Assembly: GCF_048564905.1 (NCBI RefSeq)
Contig: NC_132996.1
Span: 45,742,001-45,806,000 of the forward strand
From: Vicugna pacos
Taxonomy: Eukaryota > Chordata > Mammalia > Artiodactyla > Camelidae
Length of the DNA stretch: 64,000 bases
Direction of reading: 5' to 3'
Shown piece after piece: positions 10,621 to 21,490 of the stretch. Made by a program: the position numbers and the translations under genes. Every line of letters begins with the position of its first letter. Position 1 is the stretch's first letter. The notes under the pieces were generated by a model, which ran no database searches, was not told the origin of the DNA, and saw only the letters and a list, made by a program, of their open reading frames with translations.

Positions 10621-11600
10621 GGACAAGAAAATGAATCCAGTTTTGAACAGACTGAACTTGAATTGCCCTCGAGCTAGTCCATTTGGCAGTTGAGTCTTCA
10701 TATACATACAGCTCAGGATACAAACCTGGACTGGAGGTCGGCATTTGGAAAGTATATAGATGATGGATGAAATCATTACTTGTTTTCCTGGAGACAATTA
10801 GTGATCGTGACCCAGGTTACAAACCTCATGGTATGATGATAAACTAATGACACTGGCCTAGTTTGTGGAATCGGTTGCACTCTGAACATAAAGGAGCAGT
10901 GGTGGCTTATGCTCAAAATCAGCTAGACCTCTTACATATCATGTGTTGTCACTAGAAGGCAGCATTCCAAACCAGTGCCCTATGGACTAGCTGTTTCCTT
11001 CTTCGCTGAAAAGATTATTTCTGCCCTGGAAAGGAGGGACAGAGGGATTGGATGCTGTTGCAACAATTTCTGAAGTGTTATATAGGACATGACATATTAT
11101 GGGCTACAGCAGCTGTTGCTGACTGAAGATGATTAGATTTCCTGGATATAAAGATTTGACTGTCCCCCAAACTCATAATAGATCTGATGTAACTTGGATT
11201 AGAATTTACCCCTATTTGGCAGTCTGGACTCTAACTGTCTGTTCTATTTCTCTGATTTGTCTTGCAGGATATTAGCTTCTTGGCTGGTTAAGCGGAATAA
11301 CTCCACAGGTCACCAGAACGACATGTCACAAGGTATCTTTGTTGGTCTCTATTTCTCCCCCAACAGACCATTAAAAGGTGAATAAATAAATGAACTTTAG
11401 TCAAGGGGATTTATGTAAGAAGAGGAAATCCATGGAAAAACTGAGTGACACAGAGGGTAATTTCTCTGTTTATGGATTGAAACTAAGAAATAGGAGACAT
11501 TTTATAAGCAAAACTATGCTTTTATCTTAAATATCATTTTAAGGATAGATTTGAACTGAAACTTCTTGCAATGAAAATGTGATTTGTTTGGACATAATGG
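10621..11600. other. Intergenic, nothing recognised
   Basis: No repeat or gene identified. A pyrimidine tract ending in CTTGCAG near 11262-11267 resembles a splice acceptor, but no exon is supported. Confidence 0.55.
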
Positions 11601-11604
11601 ATTA

Positions 11605-11803
11605 AGGCAGAGCTCAGTGTCTCTACACGTATTTTTCCAACCATCTGGACTGCTCCTCCCTGTCACCTGGGAAACTCATCTTCCTCCTTCAAAATCAAGT
11701 GTAAGTTTTGCCTCTTCTGTGACTCCTTCCCTGGCTCTCCCCATCGGGCTTAGCACCTTTTCCTCTGCTCCCACTGAGCTTTACATAAACATTTGGATAT
11801 TGA
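11605..11803 (+). repeat. L2 LINE fragment
   Basis: Forward L2 body: CCTGGGAAACTCATCTTCCT, TCTGTGACTCCTTCCCTGGC, TCTGCTCCCACTGAGCTTTA. It meets an L2 in the opposite orientation. Confidence 0.55.
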
Positions 11804-11804
11804 T

Positions 11805-12115
11805 CCATTTATTCTAGCAACATTCATGAGCACCTACTATGTGCCAGACACAATTCAGGGCACTGATAATGCAGCGGTGAGCAGGACAGGCATACGGGTC
11901 CTTATAGGGCTAATGGTCTAGTGGTAAAATCAGGCACTGATCAAATCATCACGGAAATAAATAATTACAAATTGTGCTAAATGATAAAGATGAAAAATCT
12001 GAGAAACTACAAGGGCATACAATTAGAGGCTAGGACTAATTTGAGGGAGTAGAGCTCAGCCTTCCCCGAGGAAGTGATTTGTGAGTTGTTTTATGAAGAA
12101 TGATATACAATAATG
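11805..12115 (-). repeat. L2 LINE 3' region
   Basis: Reversed L2 3' end: CATGAGCACCTACTATGTGC, then ACTGATAATGCAGCGGTGAG, then body to GAGGAAGTGATTTGTGAG. It lies tail-to-tail with the L2 just upstream. Confidence 0.75.
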
Positions 12116-12650
12116 TATATATTTGACTTTTGACTTCAATCAACAGAAATGCTGAATCTAAGAATAAGGACATTTTTTGTCTCCCGAAACATGGAGCCCT
12201 GGAATGAGGCAGGACCCCCGCATCACATGTCCTCAGTCCCACACCCTGTAGCTCTCTTGCTCCTGCTTTATTTCGTGTGTGTGCTTCATCCTCAAGCTGA
12301 TAAAATGGCTACAGAAGTTCCAGACATCACATCCAGATGTGGCTACGTGGGGAGGAATAAAAAGACCAACTTTCCTTCTTGGAAGCAGAAAAATCTTTCC
12401 TAGAATCTCTCCTCCCATGCCTCCTCAACCACGATTGTGTCAAATACACTCTCCTAAACTAATTACTGACAAAAGGAAATGGGATTTCCATGTTAAACTT
12501 TACTAGGTCAGGACTGGCCCCCAGGCAGGGGGGTGGTCTCTATCACTGATGCTCATGGTCGTGTGGAGGAAGAATGGATAACTAAAACACTGGGATGAAG
12601 ATGGTTAGATGATGTGTAGGGAACTGCCAGCATCTGCTCCAGCATAGGAG
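12116..12650. other. Intergenic, nothing recognised
   Basis: Short overlapping open frames on both strands have no recognisable homology and no codon signature. Confidence 0.5.
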
Positions 12651-12654
12651 AGAC

Positions 12655-12956
12655 CTCACCGATACAGAGAAGACACTGGTGGTTTCCAGAGGGGAGGGGG
12701 TGGGGGATGGGTGAAATAGGTGAAGGGAATTAAGAGGTACAAACTTCCGGCTGTAAAATAAATAAGTCATGAGGATGTATTGTACAGCATAGGAAATATT
12801 GTTAATGCTACTTTAATAGCTTTATATGAGGACAGATGATACTAGACTTCTCATGATGATCTATTCTTAATGTGTTTAAATGTCAAATCACTATGTTGCA
12901 CACTTGAAACTAACATAATGATGTACATCAACAATAGTTCAATTTAAAAATATATT
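12655..12956 (+). mobile_element. L1 3' UTR fragment (older L1M type)
   Basis: Contains GGTGGTTTCCAGAGGGGAGG, TTAAGAGGTACAAACTTCC, TTGCACACTTGAAACTAACA and TACATCAACAATAGTTCAAT, the ordered 3' UTR of an L1. It ends where a second L1 begins. Confidence 0.8.
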
Positions 12957-14016
12957 AAGAACTCATACAACTCAACAACCAAAAAAAAAAAAAAGAAGGA
13001 AAAAAGAAAAACACAATTCAATTAAAAATGAGCAGAGGAATTAAATAGATATTTTTCAAAGAAGACATATACATGGCCAACAGGAATGGAAAGATGATCA
13101 ACATCACTAATAATCAGGGAAATGCAAATGAAAATCGCAGTAAGACATCCCCTCACACCTGTCAGAAGGCTATTATCAAAAAGATAACAAATAACAAGTG
13201 TTAGCAAAGATGTGAAGAAAGGGATGCTTGCACACTGCTGGCATGAATGTAAATTGATGTAGTCACTGCAGAAAACAGTATGACGTTTCCTCGAAAAATT
13301 AAAAATGGAACAACCATCTGAGCCAACAATCCCATTTCTGGGCATACATGCAAAGGAAATGAAAACAGGATCTCAAAGGTATATCTGAATTCCCATGTTC
13401 ATTGCAGCATTCCTTACAATAGCCAAAATATGGAAATAATGAAAGTGTCTGTCAACAGATGAACATATAAAAACACATGAATGCAATGGACCAATATTCA
13501 GCAATGAGAAAGAAGGAAATCCTGCCATTTGCAGCAACATAGATGGCCCTTGAGGGCATTATGGTAAGTGAAGTAAGTCAGAAAGAGAAAGCCAAATACA
13601 ATATGATATCATTTATATGTGGAATCTAAAAAAAGCCAAACTTGTAGAAACATAGAGTAGAATGAGAGAACAGAGAGTTCCCAGGGGCTGGAGGGGAAGG
13701 AAATGGGGAGACGTTGATCAAAGAGTATAAACTTCCACTTAGAAGATGAGTACGTTCTGGGGATCTAATGCGCAGCATTGTGATTACAGATGACAATACA
13801 CTTTTATTATTACATACTTGGAAGTTGTTTAAAGATTAGACCACAGATGTTCTCACTACAAAAAGCAATGGTAATTATGCGACGTGATGGAGGTGTTAGA
13901 TAACACTATGGTGGTGATCATATTGCAATATATAAAATGTATCAAATCAAGATGTTGTATACCTTAAACTTACACAGTGATGTAAGTCAACTATATCTCA
14001 ATAAAGCTAAAAAATG
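12957..14016 (+). mobile_element. 5'-truncated L1 (ORF2 C-terminus and 3' UTR)
   Basis: Begins in late ORF2 (GAACTCATACAACTCAACAA). It passes the landmarks ACATGGCCAACAGGAATGG, AACAATCCCATTTCTGGGCA and CAACAGATGAACATATAAAA, then TGGAATCTAAAAAAAGCC at the end of ORF2. The 3' UTR ends TCTCAATAAAGCTAAAA. Stops throughout make it dead. The A run at 12981-12994 is within ORF2, not a tail. Confidence 0.9.
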
Positions 14017-14714
14017 ATGCACAATTAGTATATGGTGAACAAATTTAGAATTTCATTTCAGCTAAAACTGTAATAATTTTTTTCTAATCCCATTCTAGTT
14101 TTAATGATTTGAAAAAAGAAACATGGAGTCAGCAGATGTCTTTAAGGAAAATGTTTCTTGCTTAAAGACTGTATACTTAATATAAGCATTTAATTAAACA
14201 CTCAGTAGCATTAAATGCCATGTCTTTTGAGGGAAAAAGATCTTTGTGTTTTTCACAGCTTTGGTCATGAAATTTTCACCTGATAATCACCCAAGGTTGA
14301 TTTTTCAGAAATTGCTTCTCAAGTTTAAAACTTTTTTTCTCCAGAAATAATGAAATTACCATTTGCATGATACTCCCGTAAATACTTAGATTTATAAAAC
14401 AGAAAATGGTCTTAAACATCATTTAATTTGTTGTTTCCCAAAGTCTGGTAACAATATTATTTAAGGTAGATGAGATTATTTTAGAGCTTCAGGAATAGAA
14501 TTTTAAATTTTTAATTGTTTTATGTTTTATACTTACGACTTTCTGATTATAGTGGTGGTTGGTTTTCCATTTACGGTAATGATGTAAAGTTCATTTTTCA
14601 AATTAAACTTAAGTAACCATTAGAAGAAAAATATTTCTAATAACACAGGTGATACATTTTTGAAGGTGATACTCTATTGACTGAAGTTGGAAAATGTTGA
14701 TCATCTTAAGAACA
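14017..14714. other. AT-rich intergenic, nothing recognised
   Basis: No repeat family or gene recognised. Low-complexity A/T runs only. Confidence 0.5.
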
Positions 14715-14835
14715 AATCAAATGAGAGAGGAGAAATGACTTTCCATGGCCACATGTAATGAATGACAGAGCCAGAATTCAAACACACATGTTGGCTTCCT
14801 GTTCAGATCTCTTTCTGCCTCCCCACACTATGAGG
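14715..14835 (-). repeat. MIR SINE fragment
   Basis: Reversed MIR: CATGGCCACATGTAATGAAT, GACAGAGCCAGAATTCAAAC, GTTCAGATCTCTTTCTGCCT. Confidence 0.55.
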
Positions 14836-15009
14836 ATTTTAATTCATGTGGAATTAGGCTGGGTCCTTGCTGCTTCCACATGTCTGACCAGTGACTTTAC
14901 TTTACATTCCCTGTGAAGTAATCCCAGAGGTGATCCAGAGACAAGAGTGAAAGGGCACAAAGGTCATTTGAGGGTCTAGTAAACATGAGAATCTAAATCA
15001 GAACAAAAG

Positions 15010-15185
15010 TTCTCAAATTACAGATTATGTGAAAACCACTGAGAAGCTTGTTTAAGATGCTGACTCCTGATACACCTCCATTTGGATCCAGCAGGCCTAG
15101 GTCTGGGAGTCTTGATAATTAATAAGCATCCCCAGGGACTGGCTGTAGGTGGTCCATGGATCACACTTTAAGGAACAGTGTTCTG
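15010..15185. mobile_element. MER5A-type hAT-Charlie MITE
   Basis: Contains AAAACCACTGAGAAGCTTGT, AATAAGCATCCCCAGGGACT and GGTGGTCCATGGATCACACT, the ordered body and right end of a MER5A-like element. No convincing 8-bp duplication was found. Confidence 0.75.
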
Positions 15186-16027
15186 ATCACATGGTACAAA
15201 GAAAGCAATGCAATCCCTACTGAAAAGGCCTCTGGGACTTTTAACAGCCACACATGGTCTGCACTTGCTTCTCTCTCCTCGTTCAAAGATTTCCCTTCTT
15301 TTCCTTTGGTACACCGGTAGCAAAAGAAGTGTCACGGAGAGGGTCTCCTTACCCTATTCTATATTATTAGAGGTCAGCAACTACATCCCTCTGTCAGCCC
15401 CAGGAAGTCATATTTCTTCCTCAGCCTCTTGCCAACCACACATTTTCTTTATAAACTGAGCATTTCCTTGGAAGCATTTACCATAACTGTAATAAAAGGG
15501 TTTTCTGCATAATTAATTATTCAGGGTTTTTTTCTCTCCCTGGACGTTGCTGTATTCTTAATACACAGCATACATGAGACACTTAATGAAGTGGACACTT
15601 AATGAAGAGTTACTGAATAAACAAGCAGTTTTGGGCACAGATGTTTTTCTTTTGAAAATGAGCCAAATTTCACACTTGCTAGGTAGAAGACAGGGAAGTT
15701 TTCCCTTCTTTTTCTTTTTGGAGAAAGTGGTGTTTCCAAAGGCCATTCTGTGATGTGGCCCAGAAGATGCTGGTTATAAATGTTCTCAAACTGCTGACAT
15801 CAGTATAATGAGAAGATACTTAAAATGAGTGCAGAAAGGGTGTTTGGGGCTTGTTTATGTATGATGTAAGCAGTGGCACTGAGCTAAGATTTACATTCCC
15901 TGGAAACCATATGGAAAATATCACTGTCAATGAGGCTTGATGAGCCCAAACATTGCTATGGTTTCTCTCCAGGAAATATCAGTGTGCTGACCCAGCTGCT
16001 TCGTGTTCATTATGTATTGAAAGATAC
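15186..16027. other. Intergenic, no repeat recognised
   Basis: No repeat or gene recognised. Bases 15750-16027 look like unique sequence and could be conserved non-coding DNA, but this cannot be judged from one genome. Confidence 0.45.
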
Positions 16028-16345
16028 AAATCACAAGGTTTCCCTTTTAACACATTTATGCAAAATTACAGATCTGACCACCTGAGTTCTGGGTTAACTC
16101 ATGTACAGAGAAACCTAACTCTTCGACTGGCAGTGAGGAAGCAGGATACAAAAGATGCAATTCATACAGATATGTGGTTTCATTTTTAGACATAAATCAA
16201 GCATTTCCTTTTTAATACACTTGGGCAAAATTGCAGCCCTAGTTGTTTTGAGTTAAGACGTACATTGAGAGACTTAATTTTTGGGCCAGTGGTGGGTCAG
16301 GGCCAGATGGGAAACATGATGCAATGAATATAAATATGCACATGA
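16028..16345 (+). repeat. Ancient tandem duplication, about 166-bp period
   Basis: The two blocks start AAATCACAAGGTTTCCCTTT (16028) and AAATCAAGCATTTCCTTTTT (16194). They keep a shared order: ACACATTTATGCAAAATTACAG / ACACTTGGGCAAAATTGCAG, GAGTTCTGGGTTAACTCATGTA / GAGTTAAGACGTA, GATGCAATTCATACAGATATG / GATGCAATGAATATAAATATG. The family is unknown. Confidence 0.7.
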
Positions 16346-16714
16346 AAAGAAACCTTATTTAGTGGTTTCTGTTTATTCCCTTCATACAATTTGCTTTCAA
16401 ATTTTAGGCAGTGTCTTTGAAATGCTGGATTCAACCAGAATTAAAATGAAACCCTTGTGAAAGTTAGCATTGAATGATCTGGAAAGTCCCGCACTTTTTC
16501 TTGGATACAGCTGAAAGCATTGGGGGTGATAAATAATGTACCTTCTTTCCCAGGAACCAAAGGAGGACCTGATCTCAAGTTTAAGCCATCACCAAGTTGT
16601 CCCCTACTGGGATTATCTACTGAAGAAAATGAACAAGTATCCAACTGGAAAAACCTTTTAAATAAGACAATCTAAGATATCATTTGCTTTCCCTTAGCAA
16701 CAACCACTCATTGT
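16346..16714. other. Intergenic, nothing recognised
   Basis: No repeat or gene identified. Confidence 0.4.
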
Positions 16715-16786
16715 AAATTAAATTAACTTTAACTAACAATATGGTATTTAAAATTAAATTAACTTTAAAAAACAATATGGTGTTTA
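16715..16786. repeat. 36-bp AT-rich tandem duplication
   Basis: Two copies of a unit beginning AAATTAAATTAACTTTAA and containing ACAATATGGT (16715-16750 and 16751-16786), nearly identical. Confidence 0.85.
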
Positions 16787-17064
16787 AAAAGAAAAACAGA
16801 AAAAAATCTGATTTACTTGTCAATACGCCACCAAACCGGATGACTCTTACATCAAAAGCCAATTATGGGCAAATTTTATTTTTTATATTTTGACATACCA
16901 AAAAAGTGATTCATTAAGTACTTCCAATTAAAATAGGGACCCAAAGCCAGCATTAGTGACTCTGGATATGTGTCTCATCCTCAGTTGTAGGACCATCCTG
17001 AGATAACTTCACCTGAGTCACTGATTCAAGAGCTTAATAACAAAAACACTTTATTTCATTTATT

Positions 17065-17465
17065 ATGGTATTGGTACTGAAACAGCCAAAAAGATCAGTG
17101 AAATGCAATACAGCATCCAGAAATAAAACTTACTATCTGAAAGAATTTATTGTATGATAGAAAATGATAGCTCAATTCTGAAGCAAAAGGATGAATTCCT
17201 TATTAAGTGATGATAATACAACTGGCTATCTTTCTGGAAAAATAAAAATAGAAGCCTCTCTCTCCCAATTTTACATCATCCACAAAAATAAGTTACAGAT
17301 GGATGAATGCCTTTAATATTTTTAAGAATAACATCTTGAAAATAAACCTAGGAGACTGCAAGTACAATCTGCCTGAGAACCCAGGCGTTATAAAATAGGA
17401 ATGATAGCCATTTGACTATATAGAAAAGTTTTAGCAAGTTTTTTGTCTGAATAGAAAACAAGCAG
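17065..17465 (+). mobile_element. L1 ORF2 fragment, old
   Basis: Diverged ORF2 body: GTATTGGTACTGAAACAGCC, ATCCAGAAATAAAACTTACT, then TTTTACATCATCCACAAAAA and AACATCTTGAAAATAAACCT. The order matches the L1 reverse-transcriptase C-terminal half. No open frame remains. Confidence 0.65.
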
Positions 17466-18089
17466 GGGCTGTTGCTGGCTCCCAGTCAAATGTCAAACCT
17501 CATAAAACCACAGACATAAGAGGGAAATATGGATCCCCAGAGCCATTAAGAAAATGTGAGGAACCCTGGAGAATGTGATGATTGTCTTGACCAGGTTGCA
17601 AAAGAAATGGGTCAGGGCAGCCTGGAGTCAAAGAGGGTCTGAAAAGCATTGAGAAGATAAACTGGAGATCTTTCAAGTTTTATTTTCATTCTCAGGCTTG
17701 TTACCTTGGGGAAATCATGGCCTGTTCCTTCAACACCCAACTCTACAGCAGTTGCAGAGCCACAGGGGTCAGCTACGGAAAATCAAGGCAGCTCAACAGC
17801 CACAATGAGATGAAGAATGATTGAAAGTGGGCACAGCTGCCCAGATCCTACCCTACTTCTGAAATCCGTAGGATTGGAAATATTACAACATATGTTGATA
17901 ACATTGTCACCATGTTTTTTTTTTTTTCTTAAGAGTTCAAAGAGAAGTTACCTAGTAGGGTAGTGGTAAGCAAGAAGGATCTTCAGTGGTGCTGTGGTAT
18001 AAGTCCTCTTTCTTCCCCTCTCCTTAAACTCACTGAGGTGAACACAGGTTAGGGCCTGACCTGTGGCCCTTCTTTAACGCTCATTTCCA
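17466..18089. other. Intergenic, nothing recognised
   Basis: Looks like unique sequence. No repeat or gene identified. Confidence 0.45.
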
Positions 18090-18740
18090 GAGTAATTGTT
18101 AACCCTAGGGCAGTGTGATCTCCCAGGACAAAATAACAAGCCATCTAAAAATATGACCATTGTAAAAGGTGACAACTAAAGAACTAGCCAGGACAGATGG
18201 TCAATAATTTAAAGTAAACATGAAAATATATATTTAAGGAGATAAGGAAAGACAGTAGTAATATTTGAGGAGATAAGGAAAGATAGTAGTAATATAAGTA
18301 ATAGTAAAATTCATAAAAAAGAAATTAGGGGAAATAATAGATATGAAGAACACAGTAGTTAAAAGAGAGAGCATAGTATATGAGACAAACAGCAGGATTA
18401 ATTCAGCTAAAAATAAATTAGGACACTTCATCATTAGGACAATTAGATTAAAAAAGAAAGAAAAAGACAATGTAGGAAATGTTTTAAGATGAAATAAGAT
18501 GGCAAAAATAAGTCCCAAGGTAACTACAATTACATTAAATATAAACGAATTAAGCTCACAAATTAAAAGAGACTCTGAAACAGGAATTTTTAAAGATTTT
18601 TTAATCCAATGATATTTTTATCTATCAAAGACATTTAAAAGGCAAAAAACACAGAAAGAATGAAAAAATGACATACAAAGAATATATGAGACAAAACAAA
18701 ATGGGGCAGCAAGCTGTCAAAATAGTACTCAAGACAAAAA
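18090..18740 (+). mobile_element. L1 fragment spanning ORF2 start, old
   Basis: Bases 18480-18740 follow the N-terminal part of L1 ORF2: AGATGGCAAAAATAAGTCCC, TACAATTACATTAAATATAA, ACAAATTAAAAGAGACTCTG. The upstream A-rich part is probably the same element, with lower confidence. Confidence 0.6.
18238..18299. repeat. 31-bp tandem duplication within L1
   Basis: GGAGATAAGGAAAGACAGTA (18238) recurs as GGAGATAAGGAAAGATAGTA (18269), a 31-bp period. Confidence 0.85.
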
Positions 18741-19189
18741 AATGCACAAGACACGAAGAGGAACACTGCATTATCCTATGAATAATGGTGGACACTGTGC
18801 ACCCCCATTTCTTTCCATAGTGTGAGAGATAGTCCCTCTTCATTGCTCCTCTGTATACCCCTCTGTTAAAATCTACTTCACTTTGCATTGTATTTATCTA
18901 GCATTTGTAATCTCCCTTACTCGTGGAGCTACACAAAGTAGAGACTAGCATATGCTGAGTACCTCTCATCTTCCATTTATTCTCTAAAGTTCGAGAAATA
19001 ATAATACAATAATAAAAAATTATAAATTAAATATACAGTAGAAAAATGAAAAAGCAAATATAGTAAAATGTTAACTTTTGGAGGATCTGAATTAAGATTA
19101 TATAGACATCATTTTTATTTTTCTTGCAACTTTTCGGTAAATTTGAAAGAGGAAAGGAAAGAAGGAAGAAATCTTTGAAATGAAGATAA
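18741..19189. other. Intergenic, weak L2-like patch
   Basis: Bases 18780-18990 loosely resemble forward L2 (TTGTATTTATCTAGCATTTG) but support is thin. The rest is AT-rich and unassigned. Confidence 0.3.
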
Positions 19190-19290
19190 TAATATCTACC
19201 TCGTAAATTTAAATAATATGTGTAAAGTGCTTTGTGCTGTGGCTAGAACCCAGAAGATGCTCAATAAGTGATTGCTATTATCCAACCTGA
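19190..19290 (+). repeat. MIR SINE 3' half
   Basis: Contains AATAATATCTACCTCGTAAA, TATGTGTAAAGTGCTTTGTG, CCAGAAGATGCTCAATAAGT and GATTGCTATTAT, the ordered MIR 3' half. Confidence 0.75.
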
Positions 19291-19489
19291 AGCTCTCGTA
19301 ATATACCTATGCAGTGGTTTTAATTACTTTTGAAAAAGGTTTCTGACAAGTCTTTACTCCTCTTTAACTTACAGGGATATTGTAGCATGCAGGGATATTT
19401 GAGTTATAGGCATCTTCCAGAGCTTCCTATGTCCATAAAAATGTGTACTCACCTTTTTCCTAAGTGTTTTAGTGAAAAGTTTTCTGCTG

Positions 19490-19690
19490 ATATTCCGTTA
19501 CATTCATATAATGCATATTCCCAAATGCCATCTCATTGGATACTCATAATGACTGTGTGCGTTAAAGTTATCACTCCCATTTTACAGATAAGAATCTAAG
19601 GACAAAACAGTTAAATGATTTACATACACTAAATGGTGGGCACAAGCCCGAGTTTCGTAACTCTAAATCTAGCATGTTTTCTTCTACTTA
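19490..19690 (-). repeat. MIR SINE
   Basis: Reversed MIR: ATCTCATTGGATACTCATAA, ACTCCCATTTTACAGATAAG, then a degraded tRNA-like end (CACAAGCCCGAGTTTCGTAA). Confidence 0.75.
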
Positions 19691-19739
19691 GAATTGTTAC
19701 CATTATTACTCAGCATGACAGAATCTTACATGATTCAAA

Positions 19740-20445
19740 CAAATCAGTTCCTCTGAGAAAATTTTGCCAAAGGAAGACTGGCAGTACCAGATAATTTGAA
19801 AGGAAATTTAGAATCCATAGGAATAAATAAAGCTAGCAACAAACACGAAAGATGTAGACAAAAAGCAATGCTAACTTTACTAAGGCGCTTTAAAGACCTG
19901 AACGATGTAGAGATACCGTGGTCCTGGATGTAAAAGTTCAATATTATAAAAACGTCCGTTCTGTTCCAATTAATTAACTCATAATAAAATGAAATTAGAA
20001 ACATAATTCCATCTGGATCATTTATAAACTGTAACAAGCTAAGACTAAAGTTCGTGTAAAAGACAAAATGTGCAAGACCAGCCAAGAACATTAAAAACAG
20101 AATAAAGGAAGAAGAACAAGGGGCTTCTCTCCTACCAGATGTCAAAGAAAACTGTGTCGTAGTTAACAAAAACCACTATACTGGTGCAAGAATAGAAGGC
20201 TCTTTCATGGTATAAGATAGAGTCCAGAAACATATCTATAATTTTATTGGTGATAAAAGTGACACTTCATATCAATGGAGAAAAGATACTCTTTTCAAAA
20301 CAGCATTAAAAACTATTGGTCATCTGTTTTGAAAGCATTAAATTGGGACAATGTCCCCTCCCACCACCACCACCTCACTCTACCTACAAAAATAAACTCC
20401 AGATAGATTATGTAATTAAGATAAATGCACAAAATATGTAAATTT
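19740..20445 (+). mobile_element. L1 ORF2 fragment, old
   Basis: Ordered reverse-transcriptase landmarks: GGCGCTTTAAAGACCTGAAC, ATACCGTGGTCCTGGATGTA, TTCAATATTATAAAAACGTC, TCTCCTACCAGATGTCAAAG, AGAGTCCAGAAACATATC. It ends with the CTACCTACAAAAATAAACTC region. The frame is broken. The 141-codon antisense frame here is not a gene. Confidence 0.85.
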
Positions 20446-20989
20446 CCTCACTTGTGAAATGAGGTTAGAATAGTCATATTTACCTCTAGAGATTATTGCG
20501 CAGAAGAGATCTGATGCAAGAAACAAATGACATTACGTTTGAAAACTATCTCAACCCTTATGATTAATACAAAGATTGTATCCTTACCATAATACAAATA
20601 CTTACATTAACACACTAAACTTAACATGCAGTATATGGTAACTGTTGATATGTAAGAAATTCCAAACAGATCTCCCTACCTATAACCTCACCACCTACTA
20701 GTCTATGACAAAGTCACCTTTCCAAAGTAAGAATAACAATGTCAAGAACTATGAGAATTCTCACAGATGCACAGCATAATGTTTCAGCCATACATGAACA
20801 CACATATATTTATTAAAGTGGAGCCTAAGCTGGCCCTAAAGCCGCTGGCTCAAGTCATCATTTAATGAAGCCACAGGGCAGTTCCTGCCTCCAGCTCCCA
20901 CCAAGAGAGTGGGGAGGACCAGGAGCCGGAGGCATCTTCAGTGTGGGTGGTTCTTCCAGGACGTTGGGCCACCTGCTGAAACGAAAAGG
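20446..20989. other. Intergenic, nothing recognised
   Basis: No repeat or gene identified. Confidence 0.45.
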
Positions 20990-21490
20990 GGTGGAAGCTC
21001 TTGTGGTCATCTAAACAACACTCCCCCCCACACACACCAGAGATGTCCATGTCTTAATCCCCTGCATCTGTGAAAATGTTAACTTACATGGCAAAGCGGA
21101 CTTGGCAGAAGTGACTAAGTTAAGGATTTTGCAATTGGGACATTATCCAAGGGGGCTCAATATAATCATAAAGGCCCTTATAAGAGGGATGCAGGAGGGT
21201 CAAAGCCGGGAGCAGAGGTAGGAGAGAGGGTGAAAGGTCAGGAGGGAGGTTTGAAGATCTTATGTTGCTGGCCTTGAAGGGGGAGCTGAGGAATGCAGGT
21301 GGTCCCTAGAAGTTCGAAAAGGTAAGGAAATTATTCTCTCCTAAAACCTCCAGCAGAAAGTTATCCTCCCAACACCTTGATTTTAGCCCCACAAGACTCA
21401 TTTCAGACTCCTAACCTCCAGCCCTGTAAAATAAGACGTTTGTGTGGTTTCAAGCCACTAAGCTTGTGGTAATGCGTGACAACAGCAACA
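20990..21490 (+). mobile_element. Solitary MaLR-type LTR fossil (MLT1 group)
   Basis: The LTR body shows GTTAACTTACATGGCAAAGC, ATAAAGGCCCTTATAAGAGG and TAACCTCCAGCCCTGTAAAA, and ends GCCACTAAGCTTGTGGTAAT. No internal retroviral region is seen on either side, so it looks like a solitary LTR from an old ERVL-MaLR element, diverged and non-functional. The subfamily is assigned from memory and the ends are approximate. Confidence 0.75.

Noticed and set aside
11255-11340. Splice-acceptor-like pyrimidine tract ending in CTTGCAG
   Set aside because: No coding exon, matching donor or poly(A) signal downstream; single splice-like sites are common by chance.
17718-17823. ATG-initiated frame (MACSFNTQLYSSCRATG) suggestive of a small structural protein
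   Set aside because: Only about 35 codons before a stop, and no match to keratin-associated or other families that I know.
19744-20169. 141-codon minus-strand open frame
   Set aside because: It is antisense to an old L1 ORF2 fragment read on the plus strand.
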